NCBI GenBank assembly: GCA_963806955.1
Contig: CAWDZG010000002.1
Span: 1,116,001-1,180,000, forward strand
Origin: Gaiellasilicea sp963806955
GTDB lineage: Bacteria; Actinomycetota; Thermoleophilia; Gaiellales; Gaiellaceae
Length of the DNA stretch: 64,000 bases
Direction: 5' to 3'
Below the pieces are notes generated by a model. It ran no database searches. It saw only the letters and a list, made by a program, of their open reading frames with translations, and had not been told where the DNA came from. Every line of letters begins with the position of its first letter. Position 1 is the first letter of the stretch. Positions 1-9,747 of the stretch are shown here, in pieces. A program made the translations under genes and the position numbers.

Positions 1-749
1 GCGCCGCCGAGCCCGTCCTGGATCGAGGCGGGCAGCTCGCCGATGATCGCGCCGACGACGCTCGCCGTCGCGCTCACCTTCAGGGCGGCGAAGAGATACG
101 GCATCGACGCCGGCACGCGCACCTTCCAGAGCACGGCCCAGGTGCTGCCCGCGTAGGAGCGCATCAGCTCGAGCGCGCGCGGGTCGGCGGACTTGAGCCC
201 GCGCAGCGTGTTGATCGCGACGGGGAAGAAGGTGAGGAAGGCGGCGATCAGCGCCACCGCTCCCCAGTCGCGGAAGCCGGGCGGCAGCTTCGGGTTGACC
301 CAGACGACGACCATCGGCGCGACCGCGAGGATCGGGATCGTCTGCGAGGCGACGATGTACGGGAGAAAGCCCCGCTGGAGCAGGGTCGAGTGCGCGAGCA
401 CGACGGCGATCGTGAAGCCGAAGGCGGCGCCGAGCAGGAAGCCGGCAGCCGCCTCCCGGGCGGTGAAGAGCGCAGCGTCGCCGAGGATCTCGATCAGCGG
501 CGGCCCGTTCCGGCGCGAGGGCTCGAAGAGCGTGCTGACGATGTCGTGCACGTGCGGCAGCGTGCGGTCGTTCACCTCGAACGCGCCGACCCTCAGGCCG
601 GTCTCCTCGCCCACCCACTTGAACGCCTCCCACAGCGCCCAGAGGCCGCCGAGCACGGCCACGGAGAGCCCCGCCTGGGCGCCCATGGCCCGGAGGCGCT
701 CCGACCTTTCGGCCGGCGCGCGGCCCGCCGTTGCAGTCGCAGCCCCCAC
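1..749 (-). CDS. ABC transporter permease, SsuC/TauC type (3' end outside window)
   Basis: Inner-membrane permease of an ABC importer of the nitrate/sulfonate/pyrimidine-precursor class. The reverse-strand translation shows an N-terminal hydrophobic helix (SVAVLGGLWALWEAF), several further membrane segments and the family loop that contacts the ATPase near the cut end (LWKVRVPASMPYLFAALKV, then GAIIGELPAS). The frame first opens after a TAA, so GTG at 749 is the earliest start; ATG at 686 is an equally good alternative. The last roughly 20 residues lie beyond the window. It diverges from an M20 amidohydrolase at 795, so the substrate may be a ureido or hydantoin-type nitrogen compound; that link is inference from position only. 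Confidence 0.85.
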   Translation of the reverse strand, partial: MGAATATAGRAPAERSERLRAMGAQAGLSVAVLGGLWALWEAFKWVGEETGLRVGAFEVNDRTLPHVHDIVSTLFEPSRRNGPPLIEILGDAALFTAREAAAGFLLGAAFGFTIAVVLAHSTLLQRGFLPYIVASQTIPILAVAPMVVVWVNPKLPPGFRDWGAVALIAAFLTFFPVAINTLRGLKSADPRALELMRSYAGSTWAVLWKVRVPASMPYLFAALKVSATASVVGAIIGELPASIQDGLGG

Positions 750-794
750 CGGTAGTGCTTACCACATCGGATCGGAGGGCGTTAGATTCCCCCT

Positions 795-2036
795 GTGGCC
801 CTGGACCCGTCCAGAACCGTCGCCGAGCTGCGTGAGCTGCGCGAGCTGACCGGCGACGAGAACGGCGCCCAGCGGGTCGCCTGGACGGACACCTGGGAGC
901 AGGCGCGCGCCTGGCTGCGCGGCAAGCTCGAGGGGCTGCCGCTCGAGCACGAGCTCGACGAGGCGGGCAATCAGTGGTGGACGCTGCGCGGCGAGTCGGA
1001 GCGCGCGGTCGTGCTCGGCGGCCACATCGACTCGGTCCCGAACGGCGGCTGGCTCGACGGCTGCCTCAACGTCATGGCCGCCGTCGAGGTGCTGCGCCGG
1101 ATCGCGGAGGAGGGGACGCCGCCCGTCACCGTCCGGCTCGTCGACTGGGCCGACGAGGAGGGCGCCCGCTTCGGCCGCTCGCTCTTCGGCTCGTCGGCCG
1201 CTTCCGGCTCGATGACCGACCAGGACGAGATCCGCGAGCGCACCGACGCGGACGGGATCCGCTGGGAGGATGCGCTGCGCGAGCACGGCGTCGACCTCGA
1301 CCGCGCGACCGAGGCACGGAAGCAGCTCGAGGGCACCGCTGCGTATCTCGAGCTGCACATCGAGCAGGGGCCTGTGCTCGAGTCGCTCGACCTGCCGCTC
1401 GGGGCCGTGCTCGGCACCTTCGGCGTCGAGCGCCACCGGATCACCTGGCGCGGCCAGGCCGCGCACGCCGGCTCGACGCCGATGGACCAGCGGCGCGATG
1501 CGCTCGCCGGCGCCGCGAAGCTGGCGCTCGAGTTGCGCGAGATCGCCGCCCGGGTCGGCGACGGCGCCGTGATGACGAGCGGCGGCGTCGTGACCAAGCC
1601 GGGGATCGTCACCTCCGTCGTCGAGACCGCCGAGCAGCTGCTCGACATGCGCCACCTCGACGCGGCCAAGCTCGCCTCGATGTGGGAGCAGACCCGCGAG
1701 GCCTGCGAGCGCTTCGCGCAGGAGGAGCAGCTCGAAGTCGAGTTCGAGCGGATCTGGGAGATCCAGCCGATCCTCTTCGACGTGACGCTGGTCGGCTTCG
1801 CGGACGAGTCGGTGCGCGAGGTCGCGGGCGAGTCGCACAAGCTGCCGAGCGGCCCGCTGCACGACGCCGCCGAGCCGGCGCGGATCGGCATCCCGACCGT
1901 GATGCTCTTCGTCCAGAGTCTGCGCGGCCTCAGCCACACGAAGCTCGAGGACACGAAGCCCGAGCACATCGAGCTCTCGGTGCAGGCGCTCGACCGGCTG
2001 GCGGCGAAGACGATCGCCTGGGTCGCGCAACGCTGA
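795..2036 (+). CDS. M20-family amidohydrolase (N-carbamoyl-L-amino acid hydrolase / allantoate amidohydrolase type)
   Basis: Dinuclear-metal amidase that removes carbamoyl or ureido groups. It is 413 residues, normal for the family. Visible motifs: GGHIDSVPNGGWLDG near residues 75-90 (metal ligand His and Asp), DEEGARFGRSLFGS near 120 (bridging acidic residues), HIEQGPVLE near 190, and the dimerisation-domain RGQAAHAGSTPMD near 215. The start is GTG with a GGAGGG stretch about 16 bases upstream, a slightly long spacing. A second M20 member is encoded at 34930, so this one may act on a different carbamoylated substrate. The exact substrate cannot be told from sequence. It diverges from an ABC permease. 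Confidence 0.9.
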   Translation: MALDPSRTVAELRELRELTGDENGAQRVAWTDTWEQARAWLRGKLEGLPLEHELDEAGNQWWTLRGESERAVVLGGHIDSVPNGGWLDGCLNVMAAVEVLRRIAEEGTPPVTVRLVDWADEEGARFGRSLFGSSAASGSMTDQDEIRERTDADGIRWEDALREHGVDLDRATEARKQLEGTAAYLELHIEQGPVLESLDLPLGAVLGTFGVERHRITWRGQAAHAGSTPMDQRRDALAGAAKLALELREIAARVGDGAVMTSGGVVTKPGIVTSVVETAEQLLDMRHLDAAKLASMWEQTREACERFAQEEQLEVEFERIWEIQPILFDVTLVGFADESVREVAGESHKLPSGPLHDAAEPARIGIPTVMLFVQSLRGLSHTKLEDTKPEHIELSVQALDRLAAKTIAWVAQR

Positions 2037-2131
2037 AGCCCGGGACAATCCCGGAAACGCGACGGCTTTCGTCACGGACCCGCACGGTGTTCTCTGCGCT
2101 AGAGTCTTCGCCATGATCACGGTGACGCTCC

Positions 2132-2977
2132 GTGGCCGTTCCGCGACGCTCCGCAGTCGGAGCGGCCGGCCGGCATCTCCTTCGCAGTAGCCGCTTCGCA
2201 GCCGGGCTCGTCGCCGACGCCGCGGTCGCGCACGGCGATCTCGTGATCGAGATCGGCGGCGGCACCGGCATGCTTACGCGGGAGCTCGTCCGTACGGGGG
2301 CGACCGTCAGAGTGATCGAGCGTGATCCGGCCCTCGCTCGTCTGCTGCGCGCGCGCTTTGCCGCCCAATCGCCGGTCGAGATCGTGGAGGCGGACGCCCG
2401 GACTTACGAGTGGCCGACGGAGCCGTTCGCGATCGTCGCCAACCTGCCGTTCACAGGATCGGGCGAGATCCTGTCGAGCCTGCTCGGCGATCCGGCAATC
2501 CCCCTGCGCCGCGCTGACGTGATCGTCCAATGGGAGTTCGCCGCCAAGCAGGCGGCTGTCTGGCCGTCAACCCAGCGAACGATCTACTGGCGAGCGTGGT
2601 ACGAGCTCTCGGTCGCCCGGCGGCTCCACCGCTCGGCGTTCACGCCCGCACCGACGGTGGACGCAGCCCTGCTCCGGATCGAGCGACGTAGCCGGCCACA
2701 CGTCCCCGAGGAGCTGCAGGCGGAGTATCTGGCCTTTCTGCGCGCAGGCTTCTCGTCGAGTCAGCCCCTCCGCGCCGCGCTGCGCGGCAAGCTCTCGCCG
2801 CTCCTGCTCAAGCGGCTCGCCCCGACGCTCGGCTTCGATCCCGACGCCAGGGCCAGAGATCTCGACGCCCGTCAGTGGGCGGCGCTCTTCGCTGGCTCGG
2901 ACGTGGACGTCAAAGGAAGCGCACGGCGGCCACGCCGGCGGCGACGAGCAGGATCCCGAGGAGGCGGCCGGGGGTGA
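2132..2977 (+). CDS. Erm/KsgA-family rRNA adenine N6-methyltransferase
   Basis: SAM-dependent methyltransferase of the family that dimethylates an adenine in rRNA. Features: the N-terminal GRHLLRSSRFAAGLV that corresponds to the QNFL-type family start, the SAM-binding loop EIGGGTGMLTREL near residues 37-50, acidic ERDP near 60, and the catalytic NLPF at about 109 (N-[LIVM]-P-[FY]). The ELSVARRLHRSAFTPAP stretch is typical of Erm-type 23S A2058 enzymes rather than KsgA. Length is 281 residues; the last 25 residues are Arg/Gly rich and overlap the convergent transporter gene by 68 bp. GTG start. Whether it confers macrolide resistance or is a housekeeping paralogue is not decidable here. Confidence 0.85.
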   Translation: MAVPRRSAVGAAGRHLLRSSRFAAGLVADAAVAHGDLVIEIGGGTGMLTRELVRTGATVRVIERDPALARLLRARFAAQSPVEIVEADARTYEWPTEPFAIVANLPFTGSGEILSSLLGDPAIPLRRADVIVQWEFAAKQAAVWPSTQRTIYWRAWYELSVARRLHRSAFTPAPTVDAALLRIERRSRPHVPEELQAEYLAFLRAGFSSSQPLRAALRGKLSPLLLKRLAPTLGFDPDARARDLDARQWAALFAGSDVDVKGSARRPRRRRRAGSRGGGRG

Positions 2978-3356
2978 CGGGGTTCTCGGCGAAGCCGACC
3001 CAGCCGTAGTGGTCGACCGCGAGCGACGCGAACGCCTGCCCGGCGAGGATGAAGGCGAACAGCGCGGCCGCGCCGAGCCGGGGCGCCGTGACCACCGACC
3101 CGAGCACGTAGAACGCGCCGAGGAAGCCTCCGACCCAGACCCACCAGGGCGCGCCGCCGAGCCGCTCCGTCCCCGGCCAGCCGCGCGCGAAGAGCAGCGT
3201 CGCGACGAGCAGGACGGCCGCGCCGACGACGAAGGAGACGAGCGTCGCCCGCAGCGGGCTGCCCACCCAGGTCGCCAGCTGGGCGTTGATCCCGAACTGC
3301 AACGGGAGCATCGCGCCCGCCGCGACGGCGAAGAGGTAGTACGGCCACGTTGCCAC
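2910..3356 (-). CDS. YdcZ-family (DMT superfamily) small membrane transporter
   Basis: Small drug/metabolite-type exporter with about five hydrophobic helices. From the GTG at 3356 it is 148 residues, the normal YdcZ (DUF606) length; an upstream extension to 3434 would add an unlikely soluble leader and overlap the promoter of the next gene. Visible segments include PYYLFAVAAGAMLPLQFGIN, the family loop INAQLATWVGSP, WWVWVGGFLGAFYVLGSV and LLGILLVAAGVAAVRFL. A second, frameshifted YdcZ-type gene lies at 45715. Substrate unknown. Confidence 0.85.
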   Translation of the reverse strand: MATWPYYLFAVAAGAMLPLQFGINAQLATWVGSPLRATLVSFVVGAAVLLVATLLFARGWPGTERLGGAPWWVWVGGFLGAFYVLGSVVTAPRLGAAALFAFILAGQAFASLAVDHYGWVGFAENPVTPGRLLGILLVAAGVAAVRFL

Positions 3357-3378
3357 GAGCCGGGATTCGCGAGAATAT
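3350..3378 (+). promoter_or_regulatory. Candidate sigma-70-type promoter for the F420-dependent oxidoreductase
   Basis: TTGCCA at 3350-3355, a 17-base spacer, and GAATAT at 3373-3378 match the -35/-10 pattern (4-5 of 6 each) with ideal spacing. The predicted transcript would begin about 3385, giving a 5' leader near 30 bases that carries a GGGGGT ribosome-binding stretch before ATG 3415. The -35 overlaps the first codons of the divergent transporter. Confidence 0.45.
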
Positions 3379-3414
3379 GAGGTGTTCCCTGCCCACGACC
3401 GCCCGGGGGTTCCA

Positions 3415-4434
3415 ATGCTCGAGTTCGGCGTCACCGTTCTGCCCGACCCGCCGTACCAGCGTCTGATCGAGCTGACGAAGCTCGCCGAGGCGCAAGGCTT
3501 CGCCTACGGCTGGACCTACGACTCGCACGTCCTCTGGCAGGAGTCGATGCCGGTGATGGCGCTCCTGGCGGATCAGACGAGCACGATCAAGCTCGGCCAC
3601 ATGGTCACGAACCCGGCCATCCGCGACCCGACGGTGCTCGCGAGCGCGTACGCGACGCTCCAGGACATCTCGAACGGCCGGATGATCATGGGCGTCGGCC
3701 GCGGCGACTCGTCGGTGCGCTACGTGGGGCGCAAGCCGATGAAGGTCGCCGACTTCGAAGAGGCGCTGCAGATGGTGAAGCCGTTCATGAACGGCCAGGA
3801 GGTGACCTGGAACGACAAGCAGCTGCAGCTGAAGTGGGTGCGGCCCGAGTTGCCGGAGATCGAGATGCACGTCGCCGGCTACGGGCCGAAGGCGCTCGCC
3901 GTCGCGGGGCGGCAGGGCGACGGCGTGATCATCCAGCTCGCCGACCCGGACATCATCCAGTGGATCATGGCCACCGCCCGCAAGGCGGCGGCGGAGGCCG
4001 GCCGCGACCCGGCGGCGCTCAAGTGCATCGTCAGCGCCCCGAGCCACATCTCGGACGACCTCGCCGACGCGCGCGAGCAGGTGCGCTGGTTCCCTGCGAT
4101 GGTCTCGAACCACGTCCAGGACCTGATCGACCGCTACGGCACCGACGGCTCGGTCGTGCCGCAGGTGCTGACCGACTACGTCCAGGCGCGGAAGTTCTAC
4201 GACTACAACGAGCACTCGCGGGTCGGCGCGAAGCACGGCGAGTTCGTCACGGACGAGATCTGCGATCGCTTCTGCGTGCTCGGCAACGTCGAGCAGGCGA
4301 TCGCAAAGCTGCGTGAGCTCGAGTCGATCGGCGTCGACCAGTTCAACATCTACCTGATGACCCACGGCCAGGAGGAGACGCTGGAGACATACGGCCGCGA
4401 CATCCTGCCGCAGTTCTCCGGGGTGACCGCGTAG
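3415..4434 (+). CDS. LLM-class F420-dependent oxidoreductase
   Basis: Luciferase-like TIM-barrel flavin/F420 oxidoreductase, about 339 residues. The start at ATG 3415 (MLEFGVTVLPDPPYQRL) fits family N-termini better than an in-frame ATG at 3382. Family landmarks: GWTYDSHVLWQESMPVMALL, KLGHMVTNPAIRDPTVLASA, RMIMGVGRGDSS and PEIEMHVAGYGPKALAVAGR. The sequence resembles the TIGR03842-like F420 group common in actinobacteria; the substrate is unknown. It has a good promoter candidate upstream and is followed immediately by a methyltransferase gene whose open frame begins at its stop codon. Confidence 0.9.
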   Translation: MLEFGVTVLPDPPYQRLIELTKLAEAQGFAYGWTYDSHVLWQESMPVMALLADQTSTIKLGHMVTNPAIRDPTVLASAYATLQDISNGRMIMGVGRGDSSVRYVGRKPMKVADFEEALQMVKPFMNGQEVTWNDKQLQLKWVRPELPEIEMHVAGYGPKALAVAGRQGDGVIIQLADPDIIQWIMATARKAAAEAGRDPAALKCIVSAPSHISDDLADAREQVRWFPAMVSNHVQDLIDRYGTDGSVVPQVLTDYVQARKFYDYNEHSRVGAKHGEFVTDEICDRFCVLGNVEQAIAKLRELESIGVDQFNIYLMTHGQEETLETYGRDILPQFSGVTA

Positions 4435-5242
4435 GCGCCGACGAGGAGGTCGCGCGCCGCTGGGATGCGGCCGCAGCGGGTTGGGAGAGCGAGCGCGAGC
4501 GCCTCGCCGCGTTCAGCGAGCCGGTGACGGCCGCACTGCTCGCTGCGCTGGAGCCACGGCCGGAGGACGCGGTGCTCGAGCTCGCGAGCGGCACCGGGGA
4601 GCTGGCGGCGGCGCTCGTCGGGCGGGCTGGGCGGATCCTCGCCACCGACCTGGCGCCGGCGATGGTCGACGCGGCCCGCGGCCGGGAGTTGCCCGGGGTC
4701 GGGCACGAGGTGATGGACATGCAGGCCCTCGACCTTCCCGACGCGAGCTTCGACTCGGTCGTCTGCCGCTATGGCTACATGCTGGTGCCCGACCGGCCCC
4801 GTCGCCTTCTCGGAGACCAGGCGCGTGCTCAGGCCGGGAGGCAGGCTTGCTTTCGCGACGTGGGCGGTCGCGAAGCGCAACCCCTGGGCGACCGTCTTCG
4901 GACCGGTGCTGGTCGAACGGGGCCTGTTGGAGGCGCCGGCGCCCGGCGAGCCCGGGCAGTTCGCGCTCGGGGACGCGGCGGTGATCGAGGAGCTCGTCCG
5001 TGCCGCCGGGTTCGACGAGGTCTCCGTCCACGAGGTGGCCGTCGCCTATCGCGTGCCGAGCTGGGAGGAGTATGTGCGGCTGCAGTCGACCGTCTCGACA
5101 CTCCTTCGCGAGACACTCGCCTCGCTCGATCCACCGGCGCGTGCCGCGGTCGAGGAGGCGGCGAGGCCACGGTTCGAGCGCTTTCGTCAGAGCGGACGGC
5201 TACGTCCTCCCGGGCCTCGCCCTGGTGACGCGCGCCGTCTAG
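4431..5242 (+). CDS. Class I SAM-dependent methyltransferase, broken by two frame breaks
   Basis: Methyltransferase of about 270 residues once two single-base insertions are allowed for. Segment one (to about 4800) has VLELASGTGELAAALV (SAM loop) and ASFDSVVCRYGYMLVPDRP; segment two, shifted by one, begins near 4803 in a CCCC run and has RRVLRPGGRLAFATWAVAKR; segment three, shifted again near 5185, gives the family C-terminus ADGYVLPGLALVTRAV. The open frame reaches back to 4431 (GADEEVARRWDAAAAGWE) but the first standard start in that frame is GTG 4524, so the true start may also be masked by an error. 810 bases remain after removing the two extra bases. Whether it is a pseudogene or a sequencing artefact needs reads. 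Confidence 0.7.
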
Positions 5243-6143
5243 AGGATCGTCTTGCCGAGCGCGCTCGCGACTAGCTCGACGGCGAGCGCGGCGGTCGCGT
5301 TCTCGCGGTCGAGGATCGGGTTGACCTCGACCACCTCGAGCGAGCCGGCGAGGCCCGACTCGGCGACGAGCTCGAGCGCGAGGTGCGCCTCGCGGTAGGA
5401 GAGCCCGCCGCGAACCGGGGTGCCGACGCCGGGCGCGATCGCCGGGTCGAGCGCGTCGAGGTCGAGCGAGACGTGGACGAAGCCCGGGCCTGCGATGTGC
5501 GTCAGCGACTCGCGGATCGCGCGCTCGATCCCGATCCGGTCGATGTCGCTCATCGTGTACGCCTTGATCCCGAGCTCGCGGATGCGCTCCCGCTCCCGCG
5601 CGTCGAGCGAGCGGATCCCCACGAGCGCCACCCGGTCGGGCGTCACCGCGGGGAGCGTCCAGGCGTCGCTCTCGAAGCGGCCGTTCGCGAAGCCCGAGCG
5701 CTGCGGCCAGCGGCATGCCGTGCACGTTGCCGCTCGGCGAGGTCTCGGGTGTGTTCAGGTCGCCGTGCGCGTCGATCCAGAGGACGCCGCCCATGCCGCG
5801 GGAATGCGCGAGCCCGCCGAGCGTGCCGAGCGCGACCGAGTGATCGCCGCCGAGGACGAGCGGCAATGCGTCCTGGCTGAGCGCGAGCTCGACGAGCTTC
5901 GCGACGCGTCCGCAGGCGGCCTTGATCTCGGGCAGGTAGCGGGCGGAGGAATCGGTCTCCTCGGTCGCCTCGAGCACCGCCGTCTCGACGTCGCCCCAGT
6001 CGAGCACCCTGTAGCCGATCGAGGTGAGGCGATCGTGCAACCCGGCGTACCGGATCGCCGACGGCCCCATGTCGACGCCGCGGCGGCCGGCGCCGAGGTC
6101 GAGCGCCGCCCCGATGATCGCGATCTGCTTGCTCGGCAGCCAC
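5239..6143 (-). CDS. Arginase/ureohydrolase, frameshifted
   Basis: Mn-dependent ureohydrolase (arginase or relative) that would hydrolyse a guanidino substrate to urea. N-terminal part: LDLGAGRRGVDMGPSAIRYAG, GGDHSVALGTLG (metal His) and WIDAHGDLNTPETSPSGNVH (metal Asp/His). C-terminal part in the next frame: HVSLDLDALDPAIAPGVGTP, the third arginase signature. The frames join near 5695 where one extra G lies in a GGG run; a second extra base near 6140 separates the GTG start at 6143 from the body. Removing both leaves 301 codons, the usual arginase length, so this is probably an intact gene with sequence errors. Ends overlap the upstream methyltransferase by 4 bp tail to tail. Confidence 0.8.
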
Positions 6144-6179
6144 GGTGCGAAACCTACTGGCTACAATCCGACCGCCTGA

Positions 6180-6252
6180 GGCGAGGTAGCTCAGTTGGTA
6201 GAGCACACGGCTGAAAACCGTGGTGTCGCCGGTTCAAGTCCGGCTCTCGCCA
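6180..6252 (+). tRNA. tRNA-Phe (GAA)
   Basis: Complete cloverleaf: acceptor GGCGAGG (6180-6186) pairs with TCTCGCC (6245-6251), D arm GCTC/GAGC, anticodon stem CACGG/CCGTG with loop CTGAAAA giving anticodon GAA, T arm GCCGG/CCGGC with TTCAAGT loop. Discriminator A at 6252; the 3' CCA is not encoded. Confidence 0.97.
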
Positions 6253-6254
6253 CT

Positions 6255-7967
6255 TCCGCGGCGCAGCCGCGTCGGCTCGCGTTCAGGTCAACCGACAGCC
6301 AGGTCGAGCAGCTGCGCCGGATCCAGTCGGTTGCCGACGCCGCGCTCGCCAACCTCGAGCTGGAGCCGCTGCTGCAGGAGCTGCTCGTGCGGATCGCGGT
6401 CGCGCTCGAGAGCGACACGGTCGCATTCCTGCTGCTCGACGAGGTGACGGACGAGCTCGTCGCCCGTGCGGCGCTCGGGATCGAGGAGGAGGTCGAGACC
6501 GGCGTGCGCATCCCGCTCGGCGCGGGCTTCGCCGGACGGGTCGCGGCCGAGCGGCGCACGGTCGTGGTTCCGGACGTCGATCACGCCGACGTGGTGAATC
6601 CGATCCTGCGCGAGAAGGGGATCAAGTCGCTGCTCGGCGTGCCGTTGATCGTCGGGGGCCGCGTGATCGGCGTCCTGCACGTCGGTACGCTCCGGCCGCG
6701 CGCGTTCACGGCCGCGGACAGCGAGCTGCTGCAGCTCGTGGCCGACCGTGCGGCGCTCGCGATCGAGCACGGCAGAGTCTTCGCCGCCGAACGGGCCGCC
6801 GTCGACCGCCTCCGCCGCCTGCAGGAAGTGACGGACGCGGCGCTCACGCACCTCGGCAGCGAGGAGCTGCTGCCGGAGCTCGTCCTCCGCGTCCGGGAGA
6901 TCCTCGAGGCCGATACGTGCGCGATCCTGCTGCTCGACGAACAGCGGCAGGAGGTGGTCGCCCGCGCCGCCGCCGGCCTGGAGGAGGCGGTCGAGGCGGG
7001 CGTCCGCATCCCCGTCGGCGCCGGCTTCGCCGGTCGAATAGCCGCCGAGGCCAGACCCGTCTTCCTGCCCGACGTGGATCACGCCGAGGTACTGAACCCG
7101 ATCCTGCGGGAGAAGGGGATCAAGTCGCTGCTCGGCGCCCCGCTGCTCGCACGCGGTCAGGTGCTCGGGGTGATTCACGTCGGCTGGCTGACGGCGAAGG
7201 ATGTCTCGGACGACGAGATCGAGCTGCTGCAGAGCGCAGCCGAGAGGGCCGCTCTCGGACTCGGAAGGACCCTGCTCTTCGAGCGCCTGATCGAGCTCGA
7301 CCAAGTACGCACCGCTTCGTCGCCACCGCCTCGCACGAGCTACGGACGCCGACCTCAGCCATCCTCGGCAGCGCCCTGACCCTCGAGGCGCGCCGCGATT
7401 CGCTCAGCCCGGAGCAGGAGGCCGAGCTGCGGACGCTGCTCGCAGATCAAGCCCGTCGTCTCGCCAGCGCTGGTCGAGCAGCTGCTCGACGTCTCGCGGC
7501 TCGAGGGCCGCCTCCCGTTGGTTCGGCCGGAGCCGCGCAACGTGCGCGAGGCCGTCGACCGCATGCTCGCCGAGCTTGCGCCCGGCCAGCGAGGGCAGGT
7601 GCAGGTGGACGTCGAGCCGGAGGTCGTGGCCGACATCGACGTGCTCGCCTTCGAGCGGATCGTCGCCAACCTCGTCGTCAACGGGCTGCGCCACGGCGCT
7701 CCGCCGGTTACGGTGAGCGCCTGGAACGACCATGTCGGGCTGCGGCTCGTGGTCGAGGACTCCGGCGAGGGTGTGCCGGAGGACGTGCGCGGGCGGCTCT
7801 TCGAGCAATTCGCGCGCAGCAGCCGGGCCGCCGGCACGCCCGGCAGCGGGCTCGGGCTGGCGATCGCGCGCTCGTACGCGCAGGCCCACGGGGGCGACCT
7901 CGTGCTGGACGACAACGGCGCCCGCGGAGCGCGCTTCCACCTCGTCCTGCCGTCGGCACGCGGCTAG
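6255..7967 (+). CDS. Tandem-GAF sensor histidine kinase, two compensating frame breaks
   Basis: Sensor kinase with two GAF domains (about 6300-6770 and 6810-7270) followed by a HisKA/HATPase core. The two GAFs share near-identical stretches such as NPILREKGIKSLLG, showing an internal duplication. The H-box (ATASHELRTPTSAILG) is read one frame away from the GAFs (break near 7305, one base missing), and the ATPase half returns to the first frame (break near 7470, one extra base): VEQLLDVSRLEG, N-box NLVVNGLRHG, G1 DSGEGVP, F-box LFEQFAR, G2 GSGLGLAIA. There is no ATG, GTG or TTG in frame between the tRNA and the first GAF, so the true start is unresolved and the left boundary given is only the edge of the open frame. 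No response regulator is adjacent. Confidence 0.75.
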
Positions 7968-7977
7968 ACTCGAGCCC

Positions 7978-9306
<1,329 letters not shown>

Positions 9307-9317
9307 CTGCACCGCAT

Positions 9318-9674
9318 CTAGCCGCGCGGAGCCTTCTTCGGCGGCTTCTTTGCCTTCGGCTGCTTGCAGGTCGAGGTCTTCTGGAGGATCGCGCGGCTGC
9401 CGCGGTTCCCGACCGCGCGGATCGTGAGCTCGGCGCACTTGGCGACCCGGAGCTCGAAGCGCGTCGAGAAGCGGCCGTTGGGCTTCGCCGTGGTGCGGGC
9501 CGTCGTCACCACCCCGTTCGCGGCTGCGGTCAGCCGAACCGTCTCGCCGCCGCCGAAGCCGGTCCCGCGGACGACGAGCGGTGACAGCGACTGCAGCCGG
9601 AGCTCGGCGCGGGGCTTCGCCGCCCCCGTCGCCGAGAGCGTGAGGACGAGCAGAACGACGGCGAGAGCGCGAAT
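9318..9674 (-). CDS. Small secreted protein with apparent ATT start
   Basis: Hypothetical exported protein of about 118 residues. Reverse translation from ATT 9674 gives a signal peptide (IRALAVVLLVLTLSATGAA), then a beta-rich region with SPLVVRGTGFGGGETV, a motif style seen in small secreted proteins of Thermoleophilia with an IPT-like fold, two Cys (AKCAEL, STCKQP), and a Lys/Pro-rich tail. No ATG, GTG or TTG lies before the signal peptide in frame; the ATT is preceded at 7 bases by a perfect AGGAGG. The first standard start (GTG 9512) would remove the signal peptide. Function unknown. Confidence 0.6.
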   Translation of the reverse strand: MRALAVVLLVLTLSATGAAKPRAELRLQSLSPLVVRGTGFGGGETVRLTAAANGVVTTARTTAKPNGRFSTRFELRVAKCAELTIRAVGNRGSRAILQKTSTCKQPKAKKPPKKAPRG

Positions 9675-9681
9675 TGGCGTT

Positions 9682-9687
9682 CCTCCT
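9682..9687 (-). promoter_or_regulatory. Perfect Shine-Dalgarno deciding the ATT start
   Basis: AGGAGG on the reverse strand, 7 bases before the ATT at 9674. It is the only good ribosome-binding site upstream of this signal-peptide-encoding frame. Confidence 0.55.
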
Positions 9688-9747
9688 ACGCTGCATTACC
9701 TCACGCCGCGACGAGTCGCACCACCACCAAGAGGGTGATCTGTCGTC

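Noticed and set aside
751..763. Near-palindrome GGTAGTGCTTACC between the divergent permease and amidohydrolase, considered as a GntR-type operator
   Set aside because: Arms are only five bases with a mismatch and no GntR gene is nearby; too weak to annotate.
759..2120. Long reverse-strand frame opposite the first M20 amidohydrolase
   Set aside because: No domain sense, overlaps the well-supported amidohydrolase completely; GC-bias shadow.
4829..5690. Continuous reverse-strand extension of the arginase N-terminal frame past its conserved region
   Set aside because: After about 5695 it becomes Arg/Pro-rich nonsense while the adjacent frame carries the conserved arginase C-terminus; a frame break explains both.
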